From Ichthyophthirius multifiliis (Eukaryota; Ciliophora; Oligohymenophorea; Hymenostomatida), in contig NW_004086962.1 of the NCBI RefSeq assembly GCF_000220395.1, positions 1 through 64,000 on the forward strand: a DNA stretch of 64,000 bases. The letters are read 5' to 3'. The notes under the pieces were generated by a model that had not been told where the DNA came from, searched no databases, and saw nothing but the letters and a program-made list of their open reading frames with translations. Below, piece after piece: positions 11,929-27,655 of the stretch; position 1 is the stretch's first letter; every line of letters starts with the position of its first letter. A program made the translations under genes and the position numbers.

Positions 11929-13671
11929 ATGCAGTTTTAAGAAAATAATTTTTTAACTAAAGTATTAAATTAATAAATAAATTAAAAAAATGTTTTATTA
12001 TAAAACATTTCTTTATAAAATTAATTAACTAAACAATAATAACTAACATAATAAAATGAAATATCAGATAAATAATAGGTATCTATCAAAAATAAAAAAT
12101 TGATATAATATTTAAATTTAATTAAAAATAAGAATGATTTTATTCCTTAAGAAACTGAAAACTCTATTGATAATAATATACAAAAAAAGCCAGAATAACT
12201 GAATAAAGAAAATATTGAAAATTTTAATAAGTAGATATAAACAAAAAAGAAAAGGATAATTAAATAATGGACTCTTCAAGAAGATTCTCTTTTAAGAATT
12301 TTTTTCAAAAAATATGGTGGAAATTGGGAGTAGATTACTTAAAATATACCTGGAAGAAACATTTCTTAAGCAAAATAAAGATTCTAAAGAATATAGCCTT
12401 CGAAAATAAAAAACTAATGGAATGAAGAAGAGGATTAAAAACTAGTAAATTTAGTTTAATAGTATGGGAAAAATTGGAAATAGCTTGCTTTATTATTAAA
12501 TAATAAAAAAGGAAAATAAATTAGAGAAAGATATATTAATCATTTAGATCCTTCAATTTAAAAAAAGGAATGGAGTATTCAAGAAGATTAATAAATTATT
12601 GATTTATTTAATGAATTAGGAGCTAAATGGTGTTAAATTTCTAAAAATATTCCAGGAAGATCTTAGAATATGGTAAAAAATCGATTTTATTCTCATATAA
12701 AAAAATAGAGAAAACATGAAATAAAAATTTAGTAAGATTAGAATTAATAACAAAAAAATAAAAGAAAATAAATTAATTTAAATACTAATTAATAATTAGA
12801 AATGAAATAAGAATATTTGATAGAAAAATAATAGTAAAATATATAGAATTAATAATTTTAGTAAAGAATATAATATTAATAATAAATCATATAAGATTAA
12901 TAAAATTTATTAAATAAATAATAACAAAATTAATAATAAAATTAATAATAAATTTAAGATACATTTTTGAATTTTAATAATTTAACAAACGATGAGAATT
13001 AAAATTATGAAAACAATATATTATCAAAAAGAAAATTAAACTTACCATAGTTAAATATTCCTAATAAGGAAACACAATTTTTAAATAATGATTCATTTAA
13101 TTAATAAAATAATTATAACAATAATTTATTTAGTAATTAATAATTAACTCCTCTAAGTACTTTAAATTGTAATAAATTAAAAAGTTTATTACTATAAAAA
13201 TAAATAAGTCATAATTCAACTATTGATGCTAGTATAAATTTAAATACTCCTCTATTTTCCCCTTTTGAAATATAAAAATAAAAATTATTAAGTAACGATT
13301 TATTAAATTTAAAAAATAATAATAATATTATAGATTCTATCTAATAAAATTAATTAATTAATTAACTTTAAATTAATAAAATAAATAATTAATAAAATTA
13401 ATAAATAATAAATAATATATAAAAGTTTAATAATTAAAATAATAGTATTGATATATTTTAATAATAAAACTAAGAAAATTTTTAATAAAATAATTTAAAA
13501 TTATAACTATATAAATAACAATAAGATTACTTAAGTAATAAATTAACTAATAATAAATAATAGTTAATTGTAAAAAACTTTATTAATTAATTTATTTCAT
13601 GTGATAATTTAAGCTAAAAACTTATTTATAATTAAATTAAGATATTATTTGGTGAAATTCCATAATTTTGA
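11929..13671 (+). CDS. Three-repeat (R1R2R3) MYB-domain DNA-binding protein
   Basis: This is a 580-residue, intron-free frame from ATG 11929 (MQFQENNFLTKVLNQQ) to TGA 13669-13671. Three MYB/SANT repeats lie at roughly residues 112-160, 163-212 and 214-263. The first begins QWTLQEDSLLRIFF and contains NWEQITQNIPGRN. The second begins QWNEEEDQKLVNLVQQYGKN and contains RYINHLDPSI. The third begins EWSIQEDQQIIDLF and contains WCQISKNIPGRS and VKNRFYSHIKKQ. The PGR and NRFYSH elements are typical of c-MYB/R1R2R3 proteins that bind DNA through the third helix of R2 and R3, usually as transcription factors or cell-cycle regulators. The N-terminal 110 and C-terminal 310 residues are low-complexity Asn/Gln-rich. 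The gene stands alone between A/T-rich gaps. Confidence 0.93.
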
Positions 13672-15808
13672 ATATGCTAAATAAAATTACTTATTAATTT
13701 ATTTTTTACTTTTAAAAATAAAATTTTCTAAAAAATATATAAATAATTTTTACTTATTTCTATAATTTAACAAAAGTTTATATTTAATTAATTATATTAT
13801 TATAGTTTATATTACTTTATATAATTTTATATTAAAAATTGTTTTTAATTTTAATAAAAATTACTAAATTATATTAATTATTTTATTTATTTTTAATAGA
13901 AATTAATAAATATAATATTAATATTATTTTCATATAATTTTGTATAAATATACAATGATAAAAATTATTAAATTTAAAAATTTGAAATAAATAACTCTAA
14001 ATAATAGACAATTAGTATGATTTTTTAAAATATTTTGTAAACATTTTATATTATATAATTAATTAAAAGTAATATTATAGTATATTAAAAATTATTATTT
14101 GTATATCTACTTATAAAAAAATGATATTTTTTAAAAATATAAAATTGTAAAAAAATAGAAAATTTATATAATGTAATTATATAAGTATTATGTTAAATTA
14201 TATATTAGTAAGAAATTAAACGAATAATATAAATTTTTATTAGAAAAAAATTATTTTATCTTAAATTCTAATCATTCAGATCTATTTTAATTTCTTATAT
14301 AAAAAATAATAGCATATCAAAAATACCAAATATAAATAAAAAAGAAAAAAAAATATATTATTATTTGACGAAAATATTATTAATTAAATTATAAACAAAA
14401 AAAGGTAAAATAACAAATAATAAATAATTTTTTATAAATTAAATAATATATAAATTATATGTAATATAAAATTTAGAATAAAAAATTAATTTATAAATAT
14501 TGATTGAAAATAAAAATAAAAATATAATTTAATAAATTTAGTAGTAAATATATTTTTTTAATAAAAAAATTATATAAATAACAATACATATTATATTATA
14601 TATATTTATTTATATATTTTCTTTTAATTTTATTTATATAAAGTTTATTTTAAATTTTTTATATTTAATATATATTATTAATTTTTTTAATTTTTAAATA
14701 TTTCAATTCTTTAGTATAATTTTTTCTATATTTTTTATATTTAATAACTATATTTAAATATTACTTATATTTTAGATTAAATATGAAAATTTTAGCTTTT
14801 AATTTTTCTTAATATTCTTTTTTTTATTAATAATTATTTTTTTAGTAATACTATATTATTTTTTAATTTTGATTTTTTGAATATTCTTGTATTATTTTTA
14901 TGTTTATATTCATTTTTAATATTTTAATAGATTTTATTTTAAATATTTTAAATATTACTTTTCCTAACACATAATTTATTCTTATTTATATTTATTATTA
15001 AAATTAATAATGTATAAAATAAATAATAAAGAAAACTATATTATTTTTTTTAAAACAAAATACTAATTATGTTGAATAAATGTTTTAATAATTTTTGTTT
15101 AAGGATTATATTTTTGATTAAATATCAAAAAAGAACCAACAATAAACTAAATTTATTATGTTATTATTTATATTTACAAATGCATTAAATAAAATTATGT
15201 AGTTTTTATTAATTATATATATATAAAAAGATAATTTTTTAATTTTTGATTTATAATAGATAATTAATATATATGTTTTTTTTTTAAATAATATTTTTTT
15301 TATCTATTAAATTAAATCAAATACTTTTAAGTATATTTATATTAATAACTTATAACTAATTTAGAACATAAAATTATTAATATTATGTTTATGTAGTCTA
15401 TATATATTAAAAACATATATTTTAATTAATGAAATATATAAGAATTTAAAAAAAATTAATATTTCTTTTGTATTTTTAAAATATTAAAATTTATTAAAAA
15501 TTTCAATTAATATTGATTATATTTTTATACTTATATTTTTCTTTAAGAATTATATAAATTTTATCAAAAAAAGTTTTCATTAGAAAATAGAAAATAGAAA
15601 ATAATATTATAAAAATAATAAAAAAATATAAAAAGATTTTAAAGATAATGAATTAGTAAATTCGCAATAAAATTGATTTAAAGTTTTTAATTTTTTTAAT
15701 AATATAAATAATTATGAATATTATAACTTATATTTTAATATAAAATCTATTTTATATTTATAAAATTAACAATTATACAGGTAAAAAAATTAATCTTAAG
15801 TTAACATT
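13672..15808. other. Largest intergenic gap (2.1 kb)
   Basis: Mostly evenly mixed A/T sequence with no supported gene. The interval about 14620-14990 is T-rich on the plus strand, so a minus-strand frame without TGA stays open for over 100 codons with Lys/Ile/Asn-rich content (for example KSKLKNNIVLLKKQLLIKKR). That could be an exon, a decayed gene or chance. I could not find a start, stop and splice sites that make a gene. Confidence 0.5.
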
Positions 15809-16424
15809 ATGTTTAATGATAATTCTTTACATTAGAATTTTCCTCAAATTTTTAAAAAAAATTCTATTAAAAATTAAAAACATCAAAAAACTGAAACATA
15901 TAATATAGTAAATTAGCTTCCGCAATAATATATAAATAATTCAATCAATAATTAATATTATGAATTATAATAAATTTAACATTAAACAGAACGTAAATAA
16001 TACATAGAAAATATATCTCTGAATTAATTTAATTTATCAAATTATTTAAAGCTAAAGCCTTTAAATGATAAAGACTTTTAAAACAAATCTACATCATAAA
16101 GTAAAAATTATAAGAATTTAACACATATAGAGAATGTTGTAAAAAAAGGATTAGAATATTAAATAATATAAAAAGATAATAATATAATTTAAATATATAG
16201 TCAAATTAACTTTAGTAAATATTAGAAAAATGGATTTATTAATTATTAAATGTCATTATTTGATTTTTAATGTATTAAATAAAAAAAAAAAATAATAAAT
16301 AAAAATTTATTTATATTTTTAATGAGTTTTTAATAATATGCAATGTAATTTTAATTTATAATATTTATAATAAAATAATAATTTATAATTTTTTTAATAA
16401 ATACATAAAAATATTTATATATGG

Positions 16425-16455
<31 letters not shown>

Positions 16456-18113
16456 ATATATATATTTATTATTTTATATATTTATTTTAATATAAAAAAA
16501 GAAACCTTATTAAAACGTACCAAATAAAATATTGGAATTAAAACCTAATTCAAAAATTATTTGGATTTATGATAAACTTTATAATCCTTATTTAATAACC
16601 GGTTTTAAACTTATAGGAGATGATTACAAATTCTAATGTTTATTTGACGTTAAATATTTCCATTAATTTAAATAATTGATAAGTCAAAGAATTATGCAAG
16701 CAAATTTTTATGATGAATATGATATAATATCAGAAATAGGTAAAGGGAATTATGCAAAAGTAATATTTATAGAAAAAAATTTTATGTAATTTTTATTTTA
16801 GGTTTACAAAGTAATTAATATATAAAGTAAAAGAAATTCGCAGTAAAAGTTTTTGATAAAAATAAACTTTATGAATAAGAAAAAGGATTGGTAAAATTAT
16901 ATTAATGTATAATATATAATTATAAATAATCATATATATATAAATATAACTTTATATATTTATACAATAAAAAAATATATTTAAAATATTTGAAATTGTT
17001 ATATTAAATATTAGTTTTGTACATATTTAAATTAATACATATATTTTTTAATTTATAAATATATATATATTAATATTTTAATATATTTATAACTTTAATT
17101 TTATTTTTACTATAAATAAAATAATATATATAAAAATTTGTTTCTTATATTTAAATATTTACTATTTATCAAAAATATTTATACTTTTTTTTTTTAAATA
17201 ATAAATTATATATAAAAGTTATCTATCTTTAATGAATTAAAAATAATGAGAGATTTAACAACAAGTTAATATATAATAAAACTTTTTGAAGTATTTTAAA
17301 GTAAAGATTAATTTTTTTTTGTATTGGAATTAATTGAAGGAATCAAATTATAAGATTATATTGATAATTAAAAAAAATTGCCTGAATATGAAATAAAAAG
17401 AATTTTATACATGATTTTAAAAGGCATATAATATTTGCATTAAAAAAATATTATACACAGAGATCTAAAATTGGAAAATATTATTTATTAAAAAGAAACC
17501 TAAACTCTAAAAATTATTGATTTTGGATTATCAACTTATACCTATGATATTCCTTATATATTTCCAAAATGTGGAACACCAGGATATGTAGCTCCTGAAA
17601 TAGCAAATTAAATTGATAAAAATTTAGCTTAAAATTGTATAAGTGATATTTTCTCAACTGGTGTTATTTTCCATAATTTGTAAATATATATATATAGATA
17701 TATAAATATATAGATATATATAAATATAAAAATATATAGAAATATATATATATATATATATATTTACATATATAAATTTTATTTTTATTTTTTTTTATTT
17801 TTAAATATAATATTAAAGATTATTTGGTGAAAATTTATTTAAAGGAGTTAAATTTAATCATGTTTTAGCAAAAAATAAAGATTGTGTAATTAATTTTTAG
17901 GAATAAAAATATGATAATATAAGTCCTGAGGCAAAAGAATTACTTAAATGGTTTTTGTAAAAAGATCCTTAAAAAAGAATACCATGTTAAGTTGCTTTGG
18001 AGTAATCTTATTTTAATTAGTTTTAAATAAATGATGATATTAATATTTCAAATAAATAAGATGTTTTATTTAAAAGGAATTCAGTAGTAAGAAAATAATA
18101 TTTATTTTAATGA
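15809..18113 (+). CDS. Serine/threonine protein kinase
   Basis: A canonical kinase with an N-terminal extension of about 200 residues. The catalytic domain starts at FYDEYDIISEIGKGNYAKVY (glycine loop), followed by FAVKVFDK (ATP-binding Lys), HRDLKLEN (catalytic loop), DFGLSTYT (magnesium-binding Asp), GTPGYVAPEI (activation and P+1 loop) and WFLQKDPQKRI near the end. It resembles the CAMK/AGC-like kinases common in ciliates and should phosphorylate Ser/Thr in the cytoplasm. Introns: about 16270-16499 (long), about 16760-16801 (42 nt, removal gives AKVYKV), about 16899-17219 (long) and 17681-17818. The stop is TGA 18111-18113. Between 16816 and 16836 the frame shifts by one base. With one extra base the spacing from KVY to AVK equals that of ordinary kinases, so an A-run is probably one base short. 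Confidence 0.9.
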
Positions 18114-18494
18114 ATTTTTAAATTCATTTGAAATAATTATTATAATATTTTAATATCTTTATATTTATTTGTTTTTAATATTATATATATTTTATATAAT
18201 TTCTTAATTACATTTTTTTAATATAATTATTAAAAAAAATATAATTAAATACAATTATATATTATTATAAAATTAATCTCAATAATCAATATAAACTAAA
18301 AAATATAAAATAAATAAATAATAAAAAGTCAATATTTTTTTTTTAAATAATTTGTAAATTAATTATTTTAATAAAATCATAAACTAATTTTTCTTAAATT
18401 GAATTATAGTATACAAATATATAAATTTTATAAAAATAAAAACCAAAACTAATTAAATTAATCTTTAATAAAATAACAAAATATATATATATAA
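18114..18494. other. Intergenic gap
   Basis: About 380 bp, A/T-rich, ending in a short (TA)n stretch just before the transporter ATG. Nothing else recognised. Confidence 0.6.
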
Positions 18495-20072
18495 ATGAAA
18501 CAATAATAAAATAATACAAACTAATCACTATAATCACCAAATATCAAAACAAAGCAATGCTCTTCTACTCGATTCAAACATAATTTAAAAGAAAACAGCA
18601 ATTAAGAAATAGTAATAGATTCAAACCGTCCTTCCCTATTTCGAAACAAAACAAAATATATTTTTATGATAATCCATGGTGGAATAAACATTTTTCAATA
18701 TGCTTTTTGTATTAGTTTGCTTAATCCTTTATTAGGTAAGCTTCCATAAATATTTTCTTGGAAAGAATCATAAATAAAATTCTTTACAGGATTAGTAAAT
18801 TCTTCTAATTCAGCTGGAGCTGCTTTAGGATCTATCTCTGCAGGTTATTTTAGTGCATTATATGGAAGAAGAACCTTATTTATGATAGGAGATGTTTTTT
18901 GTATAATAGGATCAGGATTAGGCTTAATATAAAATACTGCCTCACTTGTTTTAGGAAGATTTATTTAGGGAATAGGAATGGGTATATTAGTTAATTTGGC
19001 CATTTTATTTATTGTAGAATGGACTTATTATAAATATAGGGGATATGCAGGTGCTCCTATGGTTTGCTTTACTCCTTTAGGATTTATTTTTTCATCGTTG
19101 TTAGGATTAAATACTGAGAATGTAAGCGATTAATATTGGAGAATTGTTTTAGGGATTCCTGGTATTATTTCATGTGTACATTTATTGGGTTATTTACTTA
19201 TTTTTAAAAATGATTCACCTTTTTTTATTTATTAAAAATATAGAGATGAATAAAATACTTTAAATGCTTTAAATTAAATATATTAAGAAGAGGTTAGTAA
19301 CGAAATATTATAGAAAATAAAAGAATCTATTAAATAAAGGGAAGAAAAATATATTAAAAACAAACATTTAACACTCTTAGATATCTTTAAGAATTTCGGA
19401 TACAGAAGAAGGATGTTAGTTTGTTGTTTATGTGTTATTTCTGTGAATTTTTCAGGTTATTTTATTATTACTATTTATAATAATAATATTGTGATGAAAG
19501 ATAGTAATAATAATAACTCTTATGCAACTTAATTTGCTTTATATACAAGTTTAGCGGACCTTTTTTCAGTTGCTTTAGCCCCTTTTTATGTGGAAAAAGT
19601 TGGAAGAAAAACAATATTATTATTTGGTTAAGGTTTTATAATTATCATGTTGTTTTTGATTGGTTTTCTTTCATATTTTTAGGTAGATTCAAGTATTAAG
19701 TATGTACTTATTGCATTTAAGGTTGGATTCGGATTAAGTATTTCACCAATCTATCCTGTGGTGCTTTCGGAAAATTTGCCTGAAGTTGGATATATGATTA
19801 CTAGTATTTTATTTTGGGGACTTAATACTGGGATAGTGTAATTTTTCCCTATTTTAGTTGACAGTGAATTGAAATTATATGGAATTTTTTGGATGTTTGG
19901 GGGAATTATGCTTATTAATTTTTTCCTGACTATAGGTTATATGAAAGAAACTAAAGGAAAAAGTTTAATTTAAATTGATAATATGTATAATTTGAGCGAA
20001 AATAAAAATGATATTTTACCAAAAAATTATAATATTTAGGATGAATAAAAATCATCTGAAGGTTATATTTGA
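18495..20072 (+). CDS. MFS transporter, sugar/polyol (SP-type) family
   Basis: A 507-residue membrane carrier with about 12 hydrophobic helices, from ATG 18495 (MKQQQNNTNQSLQSPNIKTK) to TGA 20070-20072. One 54-nt intron (18736-18789) splits the Gly codon between NPLLG and LVNSSNS. Family marks: GAALGSISAGYFSALYGRRT (the loop 2-3 RR motif of the major facilitator superfamily), LVLGRFIQGIGMGILVN in helix 4, FYVEKVGRKTILLFGQG (second-half repeat of the same loop motif), and ETKGKSL after helix 12, close to the PETKG box of sugar transporters. It probably moves a hexose or inositol across the plasma or a vacuolar membrane. The missing Pro of PETKG and a loop rich in Asn between helices 7 and 8 are minor departures. 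The substrate cannot be read from sequence. Confidence 0.92.
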
Positions 20073-20647
20073 TTTTTGTTAAAAAAAATAAATAAATTTA
20101 TAATATTTATTTATAATTAATTTTACATATTTTATTTTATTTTAAACTATTATATTTTAATTATTTTATATTAAGTATTTAAAATTAAAAATTTATAATA
20201 AATTTATTATTACAACTAATAATATTATTGATATCTATATATATATTTATTTATATAATGTAAATTATTATTAATTTAATACTATTATGTTTGTTTTAAA
20301 TAATTTTTAAAAAATTATATTTTTTAATATAATATAAAAATATTCTACCTATATATGTTTTTTATATAAAATCTGAATATTTTCTTATTTATATTATTAT
20401 ATCATTAATAAAATATTAATAAATAAATTTCTTAATTTTTTTCTTTATTGTTTTTAATGAAGCTATTTTAAAAATTATAAAAAATAAAATTATAATAATT
20501 AAGAATATATTACCTAATATAAAACTTTAAAATAATAAAAAAAAATATATAATTAATAAATAATACCAAAAATATACAAAAGCACTTCTTATTTTTAAAA
20601 AGAATAAAATAAATAATTATAGAAAAAAAATAAAAATAAAAAAAAAC
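20073..20647. other. Intergenic gap
   Basis: About 575 bp of A/T-rich sequence between two plus-strand genes. No coding frame supported. Confidence 0.6.
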
Positions 20648-23600
20648 ATGAGCCGATTTTTTTCATTTATATTAGATCAAATAAGCGAATTTTCCCCTAT
20701 AAGGAATATATTTAGTTTTTTTTTTGAAAGGATGTTCAATAATTTTATAGATCGAAAAATAACTCTCTAAGATATCAATAAAGACTCTCTCGAATTATTC
20801 GACCTTCCCTTATCTCACAAAAAGATAAACAAAACATTTTTGAAAGGAACAGTTTTGGAGTTAAAAAAAGGTATTATAAATAATTTAAAAATAGATATAA
20901 AATCTCTTTCTCGAATTCTCAATGAAGAAATCGACATACAAATAAATGGTTTATATTTGCAATTTTAATTTAAGAAATTACATGAGGAAAAAAAGCCTAA
21001 AAATAAAAATAAATAATAAAATGAGGAAAACTATATTGAATTAATTGAAGAAAGCGAATAAATAGATATTTTCGAATAATTTATTAAAAAAATAATTTCT
21101 TCCATAAAATTAACTTTCATGCATATTTAAATCGATTTGATTTTACCCAAATAGACCAAAGTTTTTTGTTTTAAAACTAATTTTTTGTAAATTTCTTAAC
21201 CGAAAAATAATAATATTAATAATAAAAATAAAGAATTAATAAATTATTAATTAGAAATAAAAGAATGCTCTATTTTTTTAAAATAAAATTAAGAAAATAA
21301 TATTAATTTAAATAATTCATAAAATAAAAATATCTCAATACATCATCATAATTGCATTTTTGTTACTGGACATAATCTAAATCTGGATAATGAAAATATA
21401 TAATAATCTTTACAAATGTAAGTCGAGTATTTACAAAAAACCTAGCATATTTAAAGTATAAAAGCTAAATTTCCACCTATAGAAGTTTATTTTGAAAAAG
21501 AATAAATAGAAAGCTTGCTGGAATTATTACATATACATTAAAAATGCTAAAATGGATTTTTGATTTTACAAAGGAATAATAGCTTTGGAGCGTAAATGAC
21601 AAGTGTTTTAAAAAATTTAGATAAATAGTAATCTCAAGAAATTAATAATAATTAGGTTTTGGAAGAGAATACTTTTTAATAGAAAAAAATAAACTATGAA
21701 ATTTAATTTTTAAAGGATTATTTTAATTATTAATAGAAAAATGAAAATTAACTATAATAAAACAAATAAAAATAAGAAGATGTGTTCTTTTAATCAATAG
21801 AAGAGATAAAAATGAAATTATTTAATGAAAAAGATTATTTGGAAGTCAGTTTAAATTTGGAAAAAGAAGCTTCTAATTCTGTTGAAAATAATAAAAAAAT
21901 TTCTTAAAATATTTTTTAAATAAATATTTAAGTCTAATTACATTCTATAAACGCTTATTTTTTAAATAATTCCAATCGATTATAGAGATAATGGAAGTAT
22001 TATTTTTAATAAAATTGTGTTTAAAATAAAGACTATAGTATTTAAAATAAATTAATAAATGAAGGAATACCGGAAAGCTATTTTTATTTAAAAGCAGATG
22101 GGGTTGAAATCAATAGTGGAAAAGAAAATGAAATTAATTTTTAAATTAATAAATTTGATATTCTTAAAATATAATTATAGGAAAAAAAAATACACGAATA
22201 GAGTTTTTTGAAAGATATTTAATTTGAAGAAGAAGAAGAACAAAAAGAAGAAAATAATCAAAATAGTGAAAATGATATTTTCAAGTCTATAATGTAAAGC
22301 TAATTTCATGGTTAAATTAAAAGTTCTTAATAGTCTATTTTACTTTAAAATTATTAAGATAAGTTTTAATGTATTTCTTATATTTTTTCTTTTTCTGATT
22401 TAATAGAAGATGAATTATTGTAAAAATAAAATTGTTTGAATAATTAAATTAAAAAATAAAAGTCTTTTTTTTAATAAGAAAATATAAATAATTAAGAGTT
22501 TGGGGCATAATAAGATTTTTTTGCTTAATTTACAAAAGGGTTATTAAAAGTTAATTTGAAATAAATCTACATTTATTTAGATTTTGATTTTATTTAGTAT
22601 TTATATTGGATATTCATAATATAATAAAGTAATAATATATATATGAATTATTTGTAGATTTTTTATTTATTTATTAAAAGATAATTTTCAATAAGATTAA
22701 TAATAATAATTAATGTAATCTAATGAAATAATATCTGAATAAATTAGTTATTAATAATAGAATAATATTAGCTTAAATTTAAATATAAATAATATTAAAA
22801 TTATATAGAATAGTAATAGAGATTGTTTTTGTAAATGTAAATAAACTTAAAGAAATTAATTAATTGGTTTTGAAATAAATCAAGTGAATATTTATTAAGG
22901 AAATAACGATAATTAAAGGAATAATTATTTTTTAAAAGGCGAAATTTAAAAAGCTTAAGGAGTATTAATTTAATTTTTAAACAATACTTAATAATTTTAA
23001 AATTATTAAATTTTATAAATCAATTAAATTGAAATCGGTATCTTTAATATAAATGACGAATAAAAAAATAAAATTTAAATTAGTTAAATTAATTTTTTTT
23101 ATTGAAAACGAAATATTTTTCAAGTTTAATAAATAAGATATAAAATGAATATTAAGTAAAAAATAATTTGTATAAATTTAATATTTTTTATAAAAAAAAA
23201 AAGGATATTTTAAATTAAAAAAGTTAATTATAAATAAAACAAAAAGACTTAAATTCAAAAAATATTTATGATTTACAAATAAATGAAATAATTATAAATA
23301 TAAAAAACTTTAATGATAAAAAAAGTTAAATAAAATAAAATAAAATTAAATAATAATTTAATAAATTTCCATTTTAACAATCTTTATAAATAATCCTTCA
23401 AAAAATAAGATTTTAGAAAGAAGAATAAACTTATAAATTTTAAATAAAGTAATTTTATTTAATTGATAACTAATAAACTGACATTTTATTTTTAAAAAAT
23501 AATAATTATAACATGGATAACTTATTTTTCATATCTTCCCAAATATAAATTCCTCAAAAATAAGTATTAATATACACTATTGAAATAGAAGATGATAGAG

Positions 23601-24887
23601 AAGTAATAAAATCTAAAATAAGAGAGCAAGACTATGAAGAAATAAATAATTTATTTTTATTTGCTTAATTTAAAATAGAAAATCCTTAAGTTTTATAAAA
23701 TTCTTCTGATAGAAGCATTTTTGAAAGCAGTAATATTTTTTATGATATTAATAATGAGGTTGAGAATTAAACTTGTATTACAATTGAAAATTTAAAAGTT
23801 GGTAATCTACTTGTGCGATTTGGAGATTTTAAGGGATAATTAATAAAGAGTATAAATAATTTAATATCGAGTTTTTATAAATAAAATGAATAAATAATAA
23901 TAGTAGATGATTTTTAGAAAAAAAAAGAGAATAAAATATAATTAAATTTAAAAGCTTAAATAAATAATATTTTTTTGGATATATTTCCTTTCCATAATTA
24001 AGAAATAAGGGAATAATTGCCTTTAATTTTTAAGAAAAAAAATAAAAATTAATAAGAATAAGTTGTTAAAGAGGAATTTAAAAAAAATTATTTTTTTAAG
24101 ACAAGAACTATTTTATAATTAAATTAGTTAAATTTAAAAATTTAGAATTTAAGAAATAGTTAAAATAATTAATTTGAATAAAAAACGGAAGTTTAAATTC
24201 AAAAAATACATTTTTATTTCCTTGTAAATAAAAAAAAATAGAATATTATTATCAATGAAGAACTTTAAAGACTCGGATTTCAAAAAATAATAGAAATAAA
24301 TAATTTAAAAGTTAATATTTTGGATAATAAAAAGTATGATTGTATAGTTGATTTTATTATTTTTAATGCCTGTAAAGATACTATTTAACATTTACCAGTT
24401 CATGTCTCGATAAGCTCATTTTTAATAATGAAATTTTTAAAAGAATTTTATTTAAATGAAGAGAATGTAAGGAAAGAGTAAATATAGAATTTAGATAAAA
24501 AAAGTGACGATTTTTGTATTTTAAATGAGTTTGAGATATTCGATGAAGATTAATTAGAAAAATTAAATGTTTTAAATTAAAATATAATAAAATATGAAAA
24601 AGAAAACGAAGAGTTTTTTAGAAAAGCAAAGTAATAAAAAATAGAGTGCTATTATTAAAAAAATAATCATGACATTTTCATTAAATTCGAAATTATTAAA
24701 ATGATTTAAATTCAACTTTATTAAGGACTAGATTTTGATATAGATAAAAATTTCTAAATAAAAAATACAAGAAATTATTCATAAATATTAAGAATGAATA
24801 TTGAAAATATAGTCTTATTTTATTCTTCATTTTAAAATAGTTAAAATAATATGACTTTTACAATTTATAATTTTGATTTAGAATGTA

Positions 24888-24930
<43 letters not shown>

Positions 24931-25896
24931 TATAGCTATATTTTATTATATATATGTATATAATTTTTTTATATTATAATTTAATTATTATTGTTTTTAA
25001 ATATAATAGGTGTTTCAGGAAATAAAAATGTTACAATTTTATAAAAATAAGATATTTATAATGATGAAAAAATTTTATTAGCTGATATAGAATTTTAAGA
25101 TGAAGATTTTTTTTTTAGATTATATTTATAAGATTTATAATTATAATTAGAAAATAAACATAAAGAACTTTTTGAATAATTAAGTCATTTTGATTTTAAT
25201 ATTTAAGAAGATGATTTATTTTGTTTAGATGATGATTTATTTGATTTTGAAGAAGAAAAAGAAGATATATATTAAAAAAATTAAAAAAAATTAGAAGAAA
25301 TAGAAAATGAATTTGAAATATTGTAAATTTTTGATGAAAATAAAGATTTATTTTTAGAAAATAATAATATTAATAAATTAAAATTTAAAGTATTTTTAAT
25401 TAGTTCTTTTAGCATTTAAATTAAAGTAGATTTTATGGTTTAAGATTTTATAAAAAATGCATTTATTTAATTTAAATAGGTTAACTATTATAATAAATAA
25501 TTAGATTCCAATTTTTTAGATTTATTAGTTAATAAATATTTAGGATAATTATAAAACAATTTACATATTTTTAAAATCCTTTAAGATATTATTATTATTA
25601 GAAATATTAGTGGATTAGTGAAAGGTATTTTAAATATTTATCTACTCCCTTATACTTCAATTAAGTAAGGAGGAAGGTTTATTGATGGATTTAAAAATGC
25701 TATTGGAAATTTAAAATAAACTCTAAGTGATGAAAGTAAGAATTTTCAAAATTTCTTTTTTGGTATACTTGATAATATTATAATAAGTAATTATTTTTTT
25801 TAATATTAATAATTATTTTATTAATAATTTTTTTAACTTTTAGAAAGATATATTAGAAAAGTACCGAAAAAAATTATAAAGTTATTATAAAAATGA
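20648..25896 (+). CDS. ATG2: ATG2 autophagy lipid-transfer protein
   Basis: ATG2 forms a hydrophobic groove that carries phospholipids from the ER to the growing autophagosome. The N-terminus, from ATG 20648, is a chorein-type domain (MSRFFSFILDQ, then DSLELFDLPLSHKKINKTFL and IQINGLYLQF), as in ATG2 and VPS13. The middle is about 1,300 residues of Asn/Lys-rich sequence with scattered beta-type segments, usual for these rod proteins in ciliates. The C-terminal part has the ATG2-specific block VKVDFMVQDF-like sequence, then LVKGILNIYLLPYTSIKQGG and RFIDGFKNAIGNLKQTLSDE, which separates ATG2 from VPS13. Introns are probable near 22629-22680, at about 24887-25009 (around the (TA)n at 24892-24926; removal gives ECVSGNKN) and at about 25789-25841. 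The stop TGA at 25894-25896 depends on the last splice. Not every internal frame was verified. Confidence 0.85.
24892..24926 (+). repeat. (TA)n microsatellite in an ATG2 intron
   Basis: About 17 TA units inside the proposed intron that follows the codon for Glu in FDLE. Confidence 0.85.
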
Positions 25897-25991
25897 TTTT
25901 TTAGTGTTATTTCTAAAAAAGTATAATTTAATATAATGAAAATATATATATTTTTTGTTTGTTTAAAAAATCATAATTATATATATATAAA

Positions 25992-25995
<4 letters not shown>

Positions 25996-26029
<34 letters not shown>
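25996..26029. repeat. (TA)n tract in the ATG2/TTLL1 convergent gap
   Basis: About 17 TA units in the 170-bp gap between the 3' ends of two convergent genes. It may mark transcript 3' ends, but that is inference. Confidence 0.85.
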
Positions 26030-26039
<10 letters not shown>

Positions 26040-26066
26040 TTTTATCTATTAATATTAATTATATTT

Positions 26067-27445
<1,379 letters not shown>

Positions 27446-27655
27446 TTATATATTGTTTATTATTTTTTTTAAAAAAAGTAAAATTAAAATAAAAATATAA
27501 ATTAAAAGTAAAAAAATTATTATAAAAAGAAAATACTAATGAAATTAATATGATTTATTATTTTTACGCAAATATATATATGTATTTATATTTAGTATTT
27601 AGTAAAAATATAAAGTAAAATATTAAATCTATTGTTTATTTTAACAAAAAAATAT

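Noticed and set aside
11929-13671. Idea that the many in-frame TAA/TAG make these genes pseudogenes
   Set aside because: Conserved motifs continue smoothly across them and genes end at TGA, so they are sense codons.
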